Shown piece after piece: positions 6,155 through 7,490 of a DNA stretch of 7,490 nt. The DNA is taken from positions 1 through 7,490 of the forward strand of contig DHLU01000009.1 of assembly GCA_002405435.1 (NCBI GenBank), written 5' to 3'. Within the stretch, counting starts at the first letter, position 1; each line of letters opens with the position of its first letter. The translations under genes were made by a program, and so were the position numbers. The DNA is from Flavobacteriales bacterium UBA4660. Its GTDB lineage: Bacteria; Bacteroidota; Bacteroidia; Flavobacteriales_D; Sanyastnellaceae. The notes beneath the pieces are model-generated. The model saw only the letters and a list, made by a program, of their open reading frames with translations, did no database searches and was not told where the DNA came from.

Positions 6155-7490
6155 ATGATGCAGAATTTCGTCGCGCTTGTTCCGCTGCTCCCGCTCGCCG
6201 GTTTCCTGTATATCGTGCTCTTCGGGAAAGGACTCTCCAAACAGCTGGTTGGATGGATAGCCTCCGGCGCGGTACTCGGCGCTTTTATTGTTTCTGTGCT
6301 GGTATTTTCCACCCAACTCCATGGTCCGGCTGCCGAGGTCAACCTGTTTGACTGGATCGTGGCCGGAGACCTGCACGTGCGCATCGGCTTTATCCTTGAT
6401 CCGCTCAGTTCCATTTACCTGCTGTTTATCACCGGTATCGGATTCCTCATCCACGTGTACAGCATTGGCTATATGCACGATGACGAAGGATTCAACCGGT
6501 TTATGGCCTACCTCAATCTGTTCGTGTTCTTTATGCTGGTGCTGGTACTGGGCAACTCCTATCTGCTCATGTTTGCCGGTTGGGAAGGTGTGGGTCTCTG
6601 CTCTTTTATGCTCATCGGATTCTGGTACAAAGACATGGCCAACAACGATGCGGCACGCAAGGCGTTTGTGATGAACCGCATCGGTGATCTCGGACTTGTG
6701 CTTGCCATGGGGTTGTTGTTTTTCCACGCGCAGTCACTCAATTACCGCGAACTCTTCACCGAAGGGGCTGTGTCAGCGCTCGACAGCGGAACTGCCACCA
6801 CGGTGGCGGTCTTACTCTTTATCGGAGCAATGGGGAAAAGCGCACAAATACCGCTGCACACCTGGCTTCCCGATGCCATGGCTGGTCCTACGCCGGTTTC
6901 GGCCCTCATCCACGCGGCAACGATGGTGACAGCCGGAATTTACCTCGTGGCCCGCAGCAGTGAATTGTTTGCATCCAGCGAAGCCGCCGGCTCACTGGTT
7001 ACCTGGATCGGCGCAGCTACCGCTGTACTCGGTGCTACGATTGCACTGGCGCAAAATGACATCAAAAAAATTCTGGCGTACTCAACGGTCTCCCAACTGG
7101 GCCTCATGTTTGTCGCGCTGGGACTCGGGGCGTACAGCATTGCTGTATTTCACGTAATAACCCACGCATGTTTCAAGGCCCTCCTCTTCCTCGGCAGCGG
7201 CTCTGTGATTCACGCTATGGGCGGCGAGCAGGACATACGTTCTATGGGCGGATTGAAAAAGCACCTTCCTGCCACACACCTCACCTTCCTCATAGGTTGC
7301 CTGGCCATTGCGGGTATCGTGCCACTGGCCGGATTTTTCTCCAAAGACCAGATTATCGCTGCTGCTTTTGAAATCAATCCTGTCGTTTTCGGTATCACCA
7401 TCGCGGTTTCGCTGCTTACGGCGTTTTATATGTTCAGGCTCTACTACCTCACGTTTCATGGCAGTTTCCAAGGCTCAGAAAAGCAGGAAC
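6155..7490 (+). CDS. nuoL: NADH-quinone oxidoreductase subunit L, 5' part (3' end outside window)
   Basis: NuoL is the distal antiporter-like proton-translocating subunit (ND5 type) at the tip of the membrane arm. The frame is open from ATG 6155 to the right edge, giving 445 complete codons. The family has about 600-650 residues, so the last third, with the long lateral helix, is outside. An in-frame ATG at 6158 is an equivalent start. Signatures include GFILDPLSSIYLLF (about 78-91) and FAGWEGVGLCSFMLIGFW (about 140-157) with the channel glutamate E144. IGAMGKSAQIPLHTWLPDAM (about 223-242) carries lysine K228, and GPTPVSALIHAATMV carries H253. HACFKALLFL contains K341, and GFFSKD contains K397. 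These match the proton-path residues known in the E. coli protein to within one or two positions. Nothing suggests a frameshift in the visible part. Confidence 0.96.
   Translation, partial: MMQNFVALVPLLPLAGFLYIVLFGKGLSKQLVGWIASGAVLGAFIVSVLVFSTQLHGPAAEVNLFDWIVAGDLHVRIGFILDPLSSIYLLFITGIGFLIHVYSIGYMHDDEGFNRFMAYLNLFVFFMLVLVLGNSYLLMFAGWEGVGLCSFMLIGFWYKDMANNDAARKAFVMNRIGDLGLVLAMGLLFFHAQSLNYRELFTEGAVSALDSGTATTVAVLLFIGAMGKSAQIPLHTWLPDAMAGPTPVSALIHAATMVTAGIYLVARSSELFASSEAAGSLVTWIGAATAVLGATIALAQNDIKKILAYSTVSQLGLMFVALGLGAYSIAVFHVITHACFKALLFLGSGSVIHAMGGEQDIRSMGGLKKHLPATHLTFLIGCLAIAGIVPLAGFFSKDQIIAAAFEINPVVFGITIAVSLLTAFYMFRLYYLTFHGSFQGSEKQE

Noticed and set aside
6131..6727. Open frame on the minus strand opposite nuoL (198 residues, rich in His, Glu and Lys)
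   Set aside because: The composition is what the reverse complement of hydrophobic membrane-protein codons produces; nuoL is clearly coding on the + strand.
1..7490. Search for mobile elements, CRISPR arrays, tRNA or rRNA genes, defence genes or inserted cargo
   Set aside because: Nearly every base belongs to a contiguous nuo gene in standard order, and no direct repeats, transposase, integrase or RNA gene signatures were seen.

Overview
The window is a stretch of one nuo operon, encoding respiratory complex I (proton-pumping NADH:quinone oxidoreductase). All genes are on the + strand. The order is nuoD (3' part), nuoE, nuoF, nuoG, nuoH, nuoI, nuoJ, nuoK, nuoL (5' part), which is the canonical bacterial nuo order. 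Both window edges cut through genes, so the operon continues on each side. nuoA-C are expected upstream and nuoM-N downstream, but neither set is visible.

The source is most likely a member of the Bacteroidota, judged from protein features recalled without a database search. NuoG is only about 337 residues and lacks the large molybdopterin-oxidoreductase-like domain, a form I associate with Bacteroidota complex I. Most gene starts lack a clear Shine-Dalgarno sequence, which also fits that phylum. The DNA is moderately GC-rich by eye. I cannot name a class or genus.

Layout: 1-538 end of NuoD (Q-module). 531-1103 NuoE and 1107-2450 NuoF (NADH-oxidising N-module). 2451-2502 short spacer. 2503-3516 short NuoG (iron-sulfur wire). 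3517-3650 is the longest spacer, with a stem-loop and an open alternative frame. 3651-4679 NuoH (membrane subunit at the quinone site). 4683-5288 NuoI (two 4Fe-4S clusters). 5309-5818 NuoJ, 5821-6150 NuoK and 6155-7490 NuoL (membrane proton-translocation arm).

Together these subunits pass electrons from NADH to FMN in NuoF. The electrons then run along the clusters of NuoF, NuoG and NuoI to quinone bound between NuoD, NuoB (not in the window) and NuoH. NuoH, J, K and L couple this to ion pumping. The ligand and charged residues I could check in these subunits are present, so the genes look functional. Gene spacing runs from an 8-base overlap to a few bases almost everywhere, which supports co-transcription. 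No promoter, terminator, RNA gene, mobile element or CRISPR array was seen.

This is essentially an ordinary housekeeping operon, and I found no undescribed system. The points worth a second look are the short NuoG, its rearranged four-cysteine site where cluster N7 would normally sit, and the unusual nuoG-nuoH junction.
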